A DNA stretch of 64,000 nt from Gnetum montanum (lineage: Eukaryota; Streptophyta; Gnetopsida; Gnetales; Gnetaceae). Each line of letters opens with the position of its first letter. Position 1 is the first letter of the stretch. The notes below the pieces were generated by a model. It ran no database searches. It had not been told where the DNA came from and was given only the letters and a program-made list of their open reading frames with translations. The translations under genes were made by a program, and so were the position numbers. This document shows, piece after piece, positions 33,470 through 45,400 of the stretch. The DNA lies in assembly GCA_015680685.1 (NCBI GenBank), contig MNCI01014982.1, positions 409,026 through 473,025 of the forward strand, read 5' to 3'.

Positions 33470-33546
33470 GTCATATATATATGTTTGTTTGACCCAACAT
33501 TGGGTATCTGATGTCACATCTGACTCGATATTAGGTAGTCAATATT
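33470..33546 (-). promoter_or_regulatory. Element C internal promoter-like module
   Basis: Upstream of ORF X, minus strand: hexamer variants at plus positions 33,496, 33,510, 33,527 and 33,541 (steps 14, 17, 14), followed by ATATATATATG (33,471-33,482). This repeats the design of the LTR U3 (phased GATATC-type hexamers, then a TATA box). Its homologue in D is at 58.91-58.99 kb. Confidence 0.5.
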
Positions 33547-33549
33547 GAG

Positions 33550-34959
33550 GTCAATGGATTTGCATTTAATGATGGTACTAAGCTTGGGAAATGAAGTTCT
33601 ATGATTGGTTGGAATGTTTTAGGTTAGGTCCATAGTTCTAGGGTAAGTAGAAAATTAGTTTTCAACACTGGAAGTGTTAGAAGATGGAGTCATCAACGTT
33701 AAAGGCTTTGGAAGATGCAAGAAAATGGATATTATACCTATGTTGGGGAATGGATAATTACTTGATAAGAAAAAGCATGAAATTTAACAATGAAGCACTT
33801 GGATGGTGAAGAAGGATGTGGTTGTGTCAAATAAGTACAAGTTACAATAGTTACACCAGTGGATCCTCCCCAAAGCAAGCTCCAACCTACGATGCCCTTG
33901 TGTAACCACACCTAAAAATGTCCATAGGCACTAAAGGGGTTGAATGCAATGCATACCTATGAAACAAAACACACATGTTAAAACAACCAATTTGAGATAA
34001 TAACTTTATAGTACATAAAACCATAAGTTAGGATCATACGGACAATGAGATGAGATGGATTATAGAAAGGATTGCACAAATTGGGACATGAGGTGTCTTA
34101 CCATAGGCATAATGAATCCTTGTATGTTAGTATTGGTTAAGTAATCATTAGCTCTTCTTTAAAAGATTCAAACCAAGTCCAAACCACATGTTAGTGACAT
34201 CAAATTATTTCATCACATCAGATGACAACCATAAGACTACCATAGTTGCAAGAAGTAACATCACCTGGCATTTTGTTCAAGGGAGGAGTTTATTTATGGC
34301 ATGTTATTTTTTTCCCTTGAAGTAATTTGAAAAGGTGTCAAACTTCATGCATGGGTACATGTCTTTCAAGTGGATTATTCAAAAATTTATTCAGTGCCTT
34401 TTTATGTTACTCTTATTTCCATTTGTCTTTAGATCTACAAGGATATAATTACAACCTAACCAACATGATAGAACATATAGAACTAGTCAAGGAGAAACCA
34501 CAAGTCCCCTTGATGTCATACCTTTCACATTCCTCCTTGGTTATTCACTTTTCTATCCATGCATAATTATTATGAATTTATTTCTAGTTTGATGATGAAA
34601 AAGAATATCATTATAACCAAGGTAAGAACCTCTTATTAATGGAATGAGTGGATGGATGACATGGTCTGACTATTTAAATAATTAGTCCCTCATGACTCAA
34701 TAACATAAAGAAAACCTCACCTCAATGGGCTACATGATTGCTTTATTCATAAGCAAGATTACATATCAAAGAAAATGAAAACAACAAATGGAAAAAAATT
34801 GAAAAGGATAGGAAAAAGTATATTATGAAATAAGAAAATGACAAAAAATTGTAAAACAAAAAGATGAAAAACACTTATTAATCCTAAAGGTTAGAATGGG
34901 GGATTTTCCCCAAGACTAAGCATTTGGTCATGGCAAGAATTAATAAGTGGATTGGTAGG
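33550..34959 (-). other. Element C spacer
   Basis: Non-coding segment shared with A (18.9-20.15 kb) and D (59-60.45 kb). Landmarks are GTGGATCCTCCCCAAAGCA at 33,862, TGTCCATAGGCAC, an A-rich stretch near 34.8 kb, and GGGGGATTTTCCCCAAGACT near 34,900. In A this last landmark borders the end of pol; in C and D it borders gag. Confidence 0.6.
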
Positions 34960-37433
34960 ATCCATGCATATATAAAACATTGGTAACCTTTCATTTCCAA
35001 GCCACTGGGTGTCTCTTGGTGTTGTGGCAATTGTGTAAAATTATTGTTCACACACTTGGTTGTTAAATGTATGGTGGATTAGGGTATGAGGTGTGTTAGC
35101 ATTGTAAATTTCTAGCCCATGATTACCCTTAATCATGATATGATACACATGGATTCGTTTGCCTCCCCACACTACTATATTGATTACTTCAATTGGATGT
35201 TGAAGTAACAATGGGTGGTGACCCTTGTGTAGGATCAAAGGACATTAGTTGTGAAAAGGAAGGTGTTGCACTAGATTAGCATTTTGCTAGTTTAGATGAT
35301 GTGGTAGATACATGAGTGTTATGCTTCTACCTGGGGCTTGTCCTATAGAAAGGACATGTTCAAGTTTGCAATGGGAACCTACTAGTATCAGCATGCCTAT
35401 ACACATTTCTAACACAAGTAACATTCATTTGTTGATGTTGTGATGCTGAACCTTTTTATGTCACTCGTAGTGGCATATGATGAGGTGAAGTATGAGGATA
35501 TCAAGGATAGGATGGATGGTAAGAGGCATGAGGTGGTGATCCTTCATGAGATGTTATGGGTTTATGGTACTTAGAAGAGTGATAGTGGCAATTTGAAGTA
35601 GAGGATGTAGAACTAGTTAGAGAAATAGGATGTTGAACATAATATCCATATTTCTTTAATTGATAGGAAGGATTGGGTTGGTTTGGTGGTGGCCTCCTCC
35701 ATGACTATGGTTTTTTCCACTATGGATGCTGACAATGTTGAGGCTACTAATAAGTCCCCCTAGGATAGTACAGTTGGTTGTGTGGTTGTCTACAACTACC
35801 ATGTGAAAGAGGAAATCTCTTGGACATGTGTTTCTATACAAACTTTAAATTTAATGAACCTACCCAATACTCATGTAGATGCAACAAGACCAGACAATGG
35901 CCCTTCAAATGGTCATATATGTGGATGATACATCCATTATCTTCATTTGTGGTTGAGTCTATAGCCTCACTTTCTTTAGCCATTTTTCTTGTTTGTTGAA
36001 AACTATTCCTAGCTATTTCTTGGTACTTCTTCCTAGTGATCACCTAGTTTTTTTTTGCACTACCTTCTCCTTGACCATCTCTATGAGAGTTGTAATGTTT
36101 TCATATATCCATTCTAACATCCTATTGAACTTTACTTCAAGTTCATCAATAGGCTTCTGTATCAGTAATGTTCATTGCAGTATCACTTTATCAAGAGCAG
36201 CCTCTTTCTCCTTATCATAGATATGGATGACCTTCTTTTGGAGAGGTGGGTCCTAGTGATTTTTCTTAACATTCTTTCATTTACATATTTTTCCTTCTTC
36301 TTTTGCCATATGCTCAATTAGCTCTTAGATTCGATGAATTCATAGCTCATATAATTGACCTGGAGTATACATCCCAAGGGTCTCCCTTATTTCATTACAA
36401 AGCCCATCTATGATGTGAAAAAGTTTCCTTTCCTAAAATAAACCATGGCTTGGGCATCTATGCAGTAGGGAATATTATCTATAAGGCCATATCCAAGGGT
36501 TCATGTTATTCTTGTCTCCATCCTTGAATTTTTCTCCACAAGTTGGACACCCTTGCATAGGTTTTGTATTTATCATTAAAGAGTTCTAGCATTATGGACC
36601 ACCATTGGATTAAATTTGGTTTCAATGATCTATACCACACTTCGTATCTATCAATTAGTATCCTAGGAAAGAGCTTAAGCTTTTTCCACCCANCTCTATC
36701 AATTAGTATCCTAGGAAAGAGCTTAAGCTTTTTCCACCCACTTTCAATGTCATAGAAATCACAAGCATCATGGAGGGCTTGTAAATGATGTTGTGGATCC
36801 AAATCATAGCCTCCTACAAATTTAGGGATATTATCCATATCAAGCTTGGGTACGTGACTCTCTTTGTGATGCCTATGAGATATCTTAACTACCTCTATGA
36901 TCTACATCAAGCTCTTAGTGACCAACAAGGGTTCATCATCATTAAACAATTTATGATGAAAATTTCTATTTCTATTCATTTGATCATGATGATGTTATCT
37001 ATGTTCATGTTGATGTCTTTGATTTTTCTTGTGGGTTCAATTTCTATTTTTAGTTTGACCCCTTAGTGGAGCTTTATCTCTATACCTACATTCATCTTTG
37101 TTAGACCTAGACATTAAAGGAGGAGAGGAAGATGAAGAATTGGAAGGATTTCCATGGCTTCTATGGTGATCCTTAGGGTTCCTTGATTTATCATTTCTTA
37201 GTTTTGAGAAGGTCTTAAGCCTCAAAGCCTCTCCTTGTCTAGGACTCACTTCATCTCCTTGAGGATTGTACATTGGGTGAATGTAGTCTTTGACTGTCAT
37301 CAGGGTGTTCATGAACATATGAAACCCCTGCATGAAGTTGGTTACTCCAATTTTCTTCCCCATATATCTTGTTAGTTCTTCAATGAATGTTTTCATTATA
37401 CAATGCATTATTACTTCCCTGTGAAAGAGACAT
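34960..37433 (-). pseudogene. gag: Element C gag
   Basis: Starts ATGTCTCTTTCACAGG at 37,433. The capsid block at 36,838-36,506 contains KFVGGYDLDPQHHLQALHDA, GWKKLKLFPRILID, EVWYRSLKPNLIQWW and LFNDKYKTYARV, matching D residue by residue. A charged segment and a zinc-knuckle remnant follow at 36,043-35,834 (CIIHIYDHLKGHC, first Cys context changed), then a Pro/His/Tyr-rich tail to about 35.0 kb. A short exact duplication around the N at 36,693 doubles part of the capsid block and is probably an assembly artefact. Confidence 0.75.
36647..36740. repeat. Exact 46-bp duplication around a single N
   Basis: Bases 36,647-36,692 and 36,695-36,740 are identical and separated only by the N at 36,693 and one base. 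The second copy breaks the gag alignment with D. This is best explained by two contigs joined without removing their overlap. Confidence 0.9.
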
Positions 37434-37547
37434 GGTTTTTTTTTGATAATGTGTATGACCTAAAATATTAATATTTTCTAAAAGATAGATTGTTAATACC
37501 TTTACAGCAATTCTATATAATATAACTAGTTTATATAACTACTACCA

Positions 37548-37565
37548 TCCCCAGCAGTGATGCCA
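37548..37565 (-). other. Element C primer-binding site (tRNA-Asp type)
   Basis: TGGCATCACTGCTGGGGA on the minus strand, next to the 5' LTR. It differs from TGGCGCCGTTGCCGGGGA at five positions, and the 3' half is better preserved than in A, so A, C and D together support a tRNA-Asp primer. Confidence 0.65.
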
Positions 37566-37645
37566 ATGATGAGCGGTGAGGTACCCCTATGTCCAACCAT
37601 ACGNTCAATGATGAGCGGTGAGGTACCCCTATGTCCAACCATACG
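37564..37645. repeat. Exact 40-bp duplication around a single N at the LTR border
   Basis: Bases 37,564-37,603 and 37,606-37,645 are identical around the N at 37,604. The duplicated piece is the LTR border itself (CAATGATGAGCGGTGAGG...). Probable unresolved contig overlap. Confidence 0.9.
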
Positions 37646-39375
37646 ACTTACAAGAGTTCACATGCAATCCAGTCAAATTCCATGGATGGGACTAGTTGTG
37701 CATCTAAATTGTTATGCTTTGATCACAGTTCATTATCTTCCCACTTGGACTAGTGGTAGATTTATCACGTATGGTTTAGTCCAAAGTGAGGCATATGATT
37801 GATGTTTCCTAATCCTATGCTACTTCTGATAACAATAAAGAGATAAATTTATTAAGCTAATAACTAGTGAAAAGTAAAATTTTGACTAGCATCTATTCCT
37901 ACTTTTCTACACATGCCTTGGACATTTTGTAACTACCACTAGGATTACCATGCATACATCATTGGGGTTACCAAATGATATACTATTGGGTTATCAAGTA
38001 ATTACACCTAAGTGCTTATGATTAGTTTTACTCATTTTGCTTAATGATAGGAATCATAAATAGTAGTAAATGAAAACATTAACTAAAGAAAAAAATAAAT
38101 AATTAAATAATTGAAAGTGATAATAAATCTAAGTGGATTCTGCAATGATGGAAGTAATTTCAATCTTTATTTCTAGTCATGTAACATGTCCAAGTATGTC
38201 ACACTAGAATAGGGATGTCGTATAATCACAAGCATCACACTATAGACATGCACTAGTGGTGAGGTACCCCTACACTCAACCATATGAATATGAGTATTCA
38301 TGCATGATCCCATTGAACTCAATAGATAGGCTAGTTGTGGTATCTAGATAGTTACACATTGATCATAGTTCACTATCTTCCCACCTAGACTAGTATTTTC
38401 TTTGTCATGAATGGTTTAGTCCAGAGCAAGGTGTATGATGTGGTCCTAACTAGTGCTACTCCTAGAGGCAATGGAAAATAACTTGTTTAAGCTAATAGCG
38501 AATGAGAGAAGAGAATCTAAGCTAGCCTAAGTGTGATGAGAATCCATCCTTAATCATCTGTACACATCTTGGACCTCGTGTACTACTATTGGGATTAGCA
38601 AGCACATGTCCTAGGTATGCTACTAGGATACCAAGTAGTCATACTTAAATGCTCGTGATTGAGTCATACTCATTTCACATTTAATAACAGGGATAGGAAA
38701 TGAAGGTAGAGAAATATTAATTAAGAAAGTAATAAATAACAATAACAATAAGCAATTAAAACTAAGTGAATGCTACAATGATGAAGTAATCTTGATCTTT
38801 ATTGTTGGTCACGTGAATGTCCAAGTACATCACACTCAAATAAAGGTTTCATACAATTACAATCATCACACTATGGGCATGCATGGGGAAAGGGTTGAGA
38901 TAAACTAAAAAATGACAAAAAGACTCTACTCTAACACTAACTAACTCTAAAAAATTACTCCCCTTCTTATGTGCCCAAATGTGGTATTTATAGGCTTACA
39001 CAGGAACCACGATATCGTGTATCTAATATCATTGGCCAAGCCATGATATCACATACTTGATATTGAGGGTTTAATATCAAGGGCCCAACATCAAGGGTTC
39101 GATATCAGGGGTCCAATATCAAGGGTCCGATATCAGCACATGATTCATCAATTGGGAATAACAAAACTTGGAATCACAAAGCTATGAAAAATTATCTAAA
39201 ACCTAACAACAAAATTGTCCTAACTGTGAATCCATGTGTTGTATTTATGGGCTAGCATGAAAGAGACAATATTAGATATTTGACATTGTTTCTTGGGACA
39301 TGATATCATGTATATGATATCAAGGCTCTGATATCAAGTATCCAATATCAAAGCTAACAAAATCATGACTCATCA
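37567..39375 (-). repeat. Element C 5' LTR with nested solo LTR
   Basis: Homologous to the 3' LTR at 29,127-30,020 from TGATGAGCGGTGAGG to GACTCATCA, but interrupted at 38,256 by an 894-bp solo LTR. After removing that insert, its target duplication and the 42-bp assembly duplication, about 870 bp remain. Sequence resumes after the insert at GAATAACAAAACTTGGAAT (39,156), as in the uninterrupted copy (about 29,810). Confidence 0.85.
38257..39150 (-). mobile_element. Solo LTR of the same family, expanded hexamer array
   Basis: 894-bp LTR closest to element D's LTRs (ACACTCAACCATATGAAT, GATGTGGTCCTAACTAGTGCTA as two joined pieces). It lies inside C's 5' LTR between ACTAG (38,252-38,256) and ATTGG (39,151-39,155), a target duplication with two transitions. 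The first 6-7 bases (TGATGAG) at the left end are missing. Hexamers start at 39,011, 39,025, 39,045, 39,059, 39,073, 39,087, 39,101, 39,115 and 39,129: nine units, three more than in A or D, all in 14-bp phase after the conserved 20-bp step. Confidence 0.8.
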
Positions 39376-40090
39376 CCAGTTGATATGATTTCATTCTTAA
39401 TCAATTCTCCTAGAATATATTCATAGTTGCTTGTACTACTTAATAACGTGATGTTGCACCTTCAAAGCAATGAAGAGAAAACAAAAAAAGCACTTAGCTT
39501 ATAATGAAATGCTCCAATTTCCTCGAATACTATCTTAAATAACCCCCTTATCTTTGTAATCCCTTTTCCAATTTTGACCAAGGAAGTTATAGTGGTAAAA
39601 TGGAAGATCCCATGAATCATGTGATCACTTTCAAAAATGAGTATATGCTTCTAGCTCCTTACCCTCACATTATGCTAAAATGTTTCTATAACGTGTTATC
39701 TAGAAAAGCTTTGAAATGGTATAGGTTCCTAACACATGGATCTATTACCTCTCTAAAGAAACTACTAATAACCTTCATTAAATTCTTCAAGTTAAATGCG
39801 GCTCAAAGTTCTAGCATTATATCTTTCACTAGTATTAATCAGGATCCAAATGAACACATTGATAAGTTCATTTATCAATGGATAACAACATTAACAAAAT
39901 TATCTTATTATTTGGATGAATTTTAGCTACAAGACATCTTTGAAGTAGCTATTATTGATTACTAAAAGAAAATATCTTATCCTAAGTCTCATTCTCTAAA
40001 TGATGCCTTCCTAGCCACCAAATGCATTAAAGAACTTACCATTGAACACAATGATTAGGAATTCAAGGTTTTGTAACAAAGTTGCTAAGG
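39376..40090 (+). pseudogene. gag: Element B gag, capsid part
   Basis: After element C, gag continues. The 39,600-39,926 frame carries a clear Retrotrans_gag core: MEDPMNHVITFKNEYML, FYNVLSRKALKWYRFLTHGS, LLITFIKFFKLN and NQDPNEHIDKFIYQW. Earlier bases (39,376-39,600) match B0 gag at about 51,640 (CAAAGCAATGAAG). Confidence 0.8.
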
Positions 40091-41143
40091 TTTCTAAATA
40101 AGAAAAGATGCTACCAATTTCTGCAAGTTTTTTCTCTCTTTATAAGAAATAAAGAAATGATCCCTTAACTTCTTCCTCATCTACTCAATTGCCTAGAGTT
40201 CATAGGAGCAAAGATTAGTATATAAAGATACCCATGAGGTACTCTTTACTCTTAAATAATCTTCTCAAGGATGGTCACTTTAAGAAGAAGCAAGTCTTTG
40301 ATCAAGTGAGGCACACTTCCATCACATTGAGCTGATAATAATGGATCCTTTTCAATGGCAAGAAGTAGATCCTAAGGTTCCAAAGTGGCTAGACTACTAC
40401 AAATACTACTATTATTATACGAATATTGAACATGATACAAATAACTAAAAAAATATGAAAGATGATGTCTAGGATCTCATTTATAAGGTTAAAATAGTGG
40501 TGGAAAGTGATTTTTCCGCTATGCATCTAGATAACTAGTATCTAAAAGTATTTTAGAATTGCTTGGAATTTGGAGTAATAATTTGATATTTTAGACTTGA
40601 ATACAAAGCTAGCAAGTCTTCACCTAAAGAGCCTTACATCATTCATTGATCTGATTATCATCAATCTAGGCATTTTTCATTATAATATTAGAAGCCCTAT
40701 GTGATTCAATGGTCTAACTATACTATATGATCCAAGTCAAAGTGCTCATTGTCGTCTCCCTATCATGTTTATGCAACTAACTCTCATCACTCTACTTCTA
40801 CTTAGCATTCACCATCATCTATTTCCCATCTTGTTGCATTTCATTTTGAACCTTAGAATACTATTTCCTCCATTACATCTCATGCATCTTCATTTCCTTT
40901 ACCTCATATGAAGATTCTGACTTGTAGTCAACAGACCAATAAGTCTTGCTTAACTAGGCAAAATAAGAAGACTACTGATACTTCAAAGAAGCTTTTTAAA
41001 ATAACAAAGAATGTTTTTTTTAGCATTAGTAGAAAGTTGCATCTTCAAGTGGCCTCTCACCTTCTTCTAATAATATCTAGCCAATTACAATAACTCTTGC
41101 TCCTCAAACTTTATAACCTATACTTAGTAAGATCCTACAATAA
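40091..41143 (+). other. Element B gag C-terminus/protease linker, decayed
   Basis: Degenerate plus-strand coding sequence (for example NNLLKDGHFKKKQVF near 40,260, the usual post-zinc-knuckle region of Tat Gag). No intact zinc knuckle seen. Confidence 0.45.
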
Positions 41144-41740
41144 ATGACATCAATTATCCATTTCAAAGGAACCAATCTATCCTTGTATGATCTTGTGAAA
41201 ACTTCTAAAGCACATCAGTCTACATTCTATGATGTTCTCAAGAATATTATGGCCCCAAGTGACATCCCTATTTGGACAAAAGCTATATCCTCCTTTCTTC
41301 AAGTTTCTCACTATAGATTAGATATTCTAAGCTTTTATGGTGAGAACATCAAGATAGACTTGAAAATAAAGAATATCTGTTAGGTTCCACTTTATATCAT
41401 CAAAGTGTCTTAAGAAGCTATAGTTCCATTGATACATGTTGATGATGGCACTAGATCAAACATGATCACATTGGCTATTATCAAGCATCTCAGTATTCAG
41501 TATTATGTTATGTTCAATGAAACCTATAATAATCTCATTTTGTTTAATGATACACAAGTAGAGGTTTTAAGTTCCATTAGGATATGATTCATGGTACCTG
41601 ATGTGGTGCAACATGATATTATTTTTATGATGATAAGTGAGGGTTTTGGTGTTAATGGTATACTAGGACATCCCTTGCTAGCTCAACATAAGGTTGTCTC
41701 TTTTCCTTTACATTAGGAGATTCAACTATCTATTCATAGT
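41144..41740 (+). pseudogene. Element B protease region
   Basis: LSLYDLVKTSKAHQSTFYDV is followed by an aspartic-protease-like part with HVDDGTRSNMITLAIIKHL (degenerate active-site loop) and GFGVNGILGHPLLAQHK (flap/C-terminal 'iLGrPwl' equivalent) at about 41,655. B0 has a parallel copy at about 52.5-53.05 kb (ILGHPYLA). Confidence 0.65.
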
Positions 41741-42479
41741 TGTGAGGTTATAACCTTTGTAGATAGGAAAATTCCTAATGTCTCTCACCTAGATAGAGAG
41801 GTACATTCCTATCAACCTAGTATAAAATTGGATAAAATCCAACTTGAACCTATATGCAAGACTACAATATCCTAAACTTCTAAGAACTCTAAGGTTATCT
41901 CCAATTCTACAGACTTGGGGAATGAGTCTATTTTCTAACATTAAATTTATAGACTTAAGCTTTGTTGAATTAGAAATATCTTTGTGTAAAAGGAAGGATT
42001 CTTCTCATCCTTCTTATTCCATAGCTTGGAAATTTATTACAAACATGATAACCTTATACCCAAAATCTTTAATAGATTTTCTTATGTTGTTTGCCATCTC
42101 TTATTTTTCCATTAGGTGGTGGGCATCTACTAGTGTATGTTAGGATTTTTCTTTTATTTCCTGTCTATTATTCAATATCATCAAGTAAACATGGTTAGTG
42201 AATTCTGTTAACTTTTCTTTTTAATCATTTTTTATTAATGAATAATGTTAAATTAGCAAATGGTTATAATCTTTGACATATTGCATCAAATTTAGCTATT
42301 ACTACATGGAATTGGTTAAATCAAAGTTAACATCAACATCAAAAAGTTTATTATTATTTTTAAAATCTTTACAAAAATTAACATATATCAAAATTGTTGA
42401 CATGACATCAAAAGTTAACATCAATAACACTTGACATTTATTACCAAAAAAATCACATTAAAAATAGAAGATGCAAAAC
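41741..42479 (+). other. Element B post-protease spacer
   Basis: Decayed coding to about 42,140, then AT-rich sequence shared with B0 to about 42,310 (ATTAATG, AATGTTAAAT). Beyond this it is rich in GACATC/CATCAA words, like the U3 of B's LTRs. Confidence 0.4.
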
Positions 42480-43930
42480 TTATTCTTCTTTCTAAATCTC
42501 TTCTTCATCCTCCTTGTCAATTTGCATAAGTGTCAGTTCTTCTGCTATTGACCTTTGATTGCTTTCTCTAGGGTATGCATGCAAACAATAAAGACAATAA
42601 TAGTTATTTTTATTTTATTTTATATTTTAGATGGAATAAAATAAAATGAATGCTTGGAAGTCTTAATGCTCACCCTGAGTTTCTTTATGGATCTCAAGGA
42701 TTCACTATTCTATCTCCTTCAAGCTCATATTAGTTGTATCTAGCTTGTCAAAGGCTAAAGTTAGAATCTTAGATAGGATTATAGCCCATTGCTTTTCATA
42801 TTCTTTTAGTTCTTTAGGGGAGATATCATCATCTTCCTCAGGATACCTCTATTCTTTTGGAGGTATGGTGGCTACCATATTTAACATAAAATTAGTAAAT
42901 AATTCCTCTAATTTGGTATGTTTAATAAATAGACTTCTTATTTCTCTATCTACATAAAACTTTTTATTCTTCTTTAGTAACTTATGGTAATCTCTTTTGT
43001 ACCAATTTTTATTAATTTTCTGCTTCATTTCTCAACTTTTTCAAGCTACAACTGAATTCCTTAAGCTTATCATTGAACATCTTATGGTTAATGGGATCAT
43101 TTTCTTTCCATTAGTGCTCTTTGAAATTCTGGTTTTTTATCTCTCTTTCCAATATAAGTGGGGAGAAGGATCATGTCTAGCCATGTTGTTGCCTCAAATT
43201 TCCACTTCAAGTAACACTACTTGGCCTAATAGCATCTTTACTTGTCTATCACTCTCTTCTTTTTCTTTTCATGCTTACTCCAAGTAATCTAGAAGTATGA
43301 CATTGGTATTAGCATGTTCAATGACTAACACCATCATATCCTTAGCATAATTAAGAGTAGCACTTATTTTGTTTACATTCTTCTTTTCTACTGGTATATC
43401 TATTTTTATTCTAGGGTCATGAAATGTCACTTGATCCCCATCTAACTTTATATTTATTTCTATATTTAAATGAAGAAAATGTTAGATTCTCTATTTTTGA
43501 CTAATGAATGTTATTCTATTAGTAATAATACTCCTAACTTGCATTTTTTTTTTTGGATAGAAACTTTAACTTTACTTTCATGTCTTCTACTAGACCCTTC
43601 AACATCATCTACTTATTCTTTAGACAAGTCCAAATTTCCCTCTTCATTATTATCAAAGTGCAAAAAATGGTCAAGTCCTATTTGAATTAAAACATAAATA
43701 ACATAGAAAATTTTAACGTCACATCATTTTTTACATACCATATGATGTGAAATGTCTCACTTCCATTATCCATTTTCAAATTAACAAATCAATCAAAACT
43801 AGTTTGCTTGGAGAAGTGATGTTTGCTAAAGGTGAAGCAAGAAGCTCAAATTTTAGAACCTCATCCTTTTTTCCATCTCTACCTTCTTTCTATTCTTGGT
43901 GGACCAAGCTTTCTTTTCTTGTTTTCTAAG
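42480..43930 (-). pseudogene. Antisense coding-like segment inside element B
   Basis: The minus strand reads as a decayed acidic protein. At about 43,020-42,690: KHTKLEELFTNFMLNMVATI, then YPEEDDDISPKELKEYEKQW and KILTLAFDKLDTTNMSLKEI. At about 43,440-43,280: NIKLDGDQVTFHDPRIKIDI. At about 42,560-42,490: RESNQRSIAEELTLMQIDKE. It has the look of a gag-type or coiled-coil protein but I do not recognise a family. It lies between protease and RT of B and is antisense to it, flanked by GACATC-rich non-coding DNA. Either an antisense accessory ORF or part of another inserted element. Confidence 0.4.
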
Positions 43931-45400
43931 ATAGTTCTTCCATCCACAAGAAAAAAAGTACATTGGCTCAATCACTAGTATCCTAGGTGCTATGACATTT
44001 CTATAAAACAAAGGAAAACCTCAATATCAAAAGCACAATTCAAACATCAAAACCTTGCATCATTTTTACATCAAGACTTTATGCATTAAAATATTCTATG
44101 CTATACTTCATTTTTTTACTACTTTAATGTGATGCATCAAATTTAATTTTGACATCTCATGTCATTGGCCCTTAGGTGTCTAGCAAAAATTTCTAAGTGG
44201 TAAATCTTAGTTTTAATGTTTGACATTGAAAAAATCATTTCAAGACATAGAAACTTGAATGTTTGGTAAAAAAAAACATTTAACTTTGACATCCTACATC
44301 ATTTCTTATCAACACATGGCATTGTAGATCTTTAATGTAGCATTTTAACTTAGAATTTTTATGCTTTTGATGCTTTGCATCAAAAGTCACTTTTGATGCA
44401 CAAACATCACCAACACTTATCATTTAGGAAAAAATATTTACTTTCACCATGTTGAAATATCATGTTGAATTCAGACCACATCATGTTCTTTATAGTTGAA
44501 AACCTTAAAAATCACTTTTTATCATGATTTTGTAAAAATAATTATAAATTCACTTATGAAAACATTGATTTTTCTATAATTTCACCTATTATATCTAATA
44601 TATTTGCTATATTTGGCTAAAAACAACATGAAATACAAGATTTTTTGGCCTAGCTATAGCATTGTATGAAACATTATAACAAGGATGTTAAATCTTCAAA
44701 TTTTGTTAAAGTTCATTTCAAAATCTACATAAAAGCTCTATATTTTGATGCATCCTTAGTTCATTAGCAAAATAAACTATGAAATCAATGCATAAATTCA
44801 ATTTCTAGTCATAGATTTGAGAAAATGATTAAAAACATCCAAAACCTAAGTGATGCACTAGGGTTCTTGATCCAAATCACAAAATTAAACTAAAATTTCA
44901 AATTTGTAGCTTCAATATACTAGCCTAAACTACTAGAAAATGGCAAATTCAAGCTCTATACTATAATACCTAGTGAAATATTTTAGAATCTTGGCACATT
45001 CTAAGGCTTGCATCATGGTAACATTATAATAATATTAAAATTAGATAAAAATTCCTAACTAGGATTTTGGTAACTCACATCTAAGCTCTAGAAGGAAGTA
45101 AGTAGGGCTAAAGTAATCCCTTGCTACTACTAGACTTATCTTTGTTCCCCTCTTTACCACTACTACTGCCACTTTCCATGTTTTTTGGAAATTTTTTTCA
45201 TGCTATCACTTTCAAGTACTCATGCATCGATTCTTGAAAGGGCTAGATGCATATGAGAGCTTATGTGTCTATCTTCTCCCCTAGACATTATTTTTATATT
45301 GTAAAATTAATGTGCACCTATCAAATTTTGACATCTATCTCACTTTTGACATTACTTTCATATTTTTGACATTTTCTTCTTTGGATAACAAATCTAACCC
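43931..45400. other. Unassigned AT-rich sequence within element B
   Basis: Rich in short GACATC/CATCAAA-type words to about 44,480, then featureless AT-rich DNA up to the pre-RT coding region. Possibly part of an inserted element; borders not found. Confidence 0.3.

Larger units (their letters stand above)
29127..39375 (-). mobile_element. Element C: Athila-like, gag plus ORF X, no pol
   Basis: A minus-strand element inserted in B's gag, flanked by CAAGT (29,122-29,126) and CCAGT (39,376-39,380), a 5-bp duplication with one mismatch. Layout on its coding strand: 5' LTR (37,567-39,375, enlarged by a nested solo LTR), primer-binding site, gag, spacer, internal promoter-like module, ORF X, polypurine tract, 3' LTR (29,127-30,020). 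No protease, RT, RNase H or integrase sequence was found between gag and ORF X. It shares LTR ends, primer-binding site and spacer with A and D. More decayed than D. Confidence 0.85.

Noticed and set aside
37037-37408. Minus-strand 123-codon frame in element C as a separate gene
   Set aside because: Lies within the gag N-terminal region beginning at 37,433; at least partly a shadow or frameshifted piece of gag rather than its own gene.
38257-39150. A complete additional element rather than a solo LTR
   Set aside because: Only one LTR is present, the flanks are a target duplication, and the host LTR resumes directly after it.
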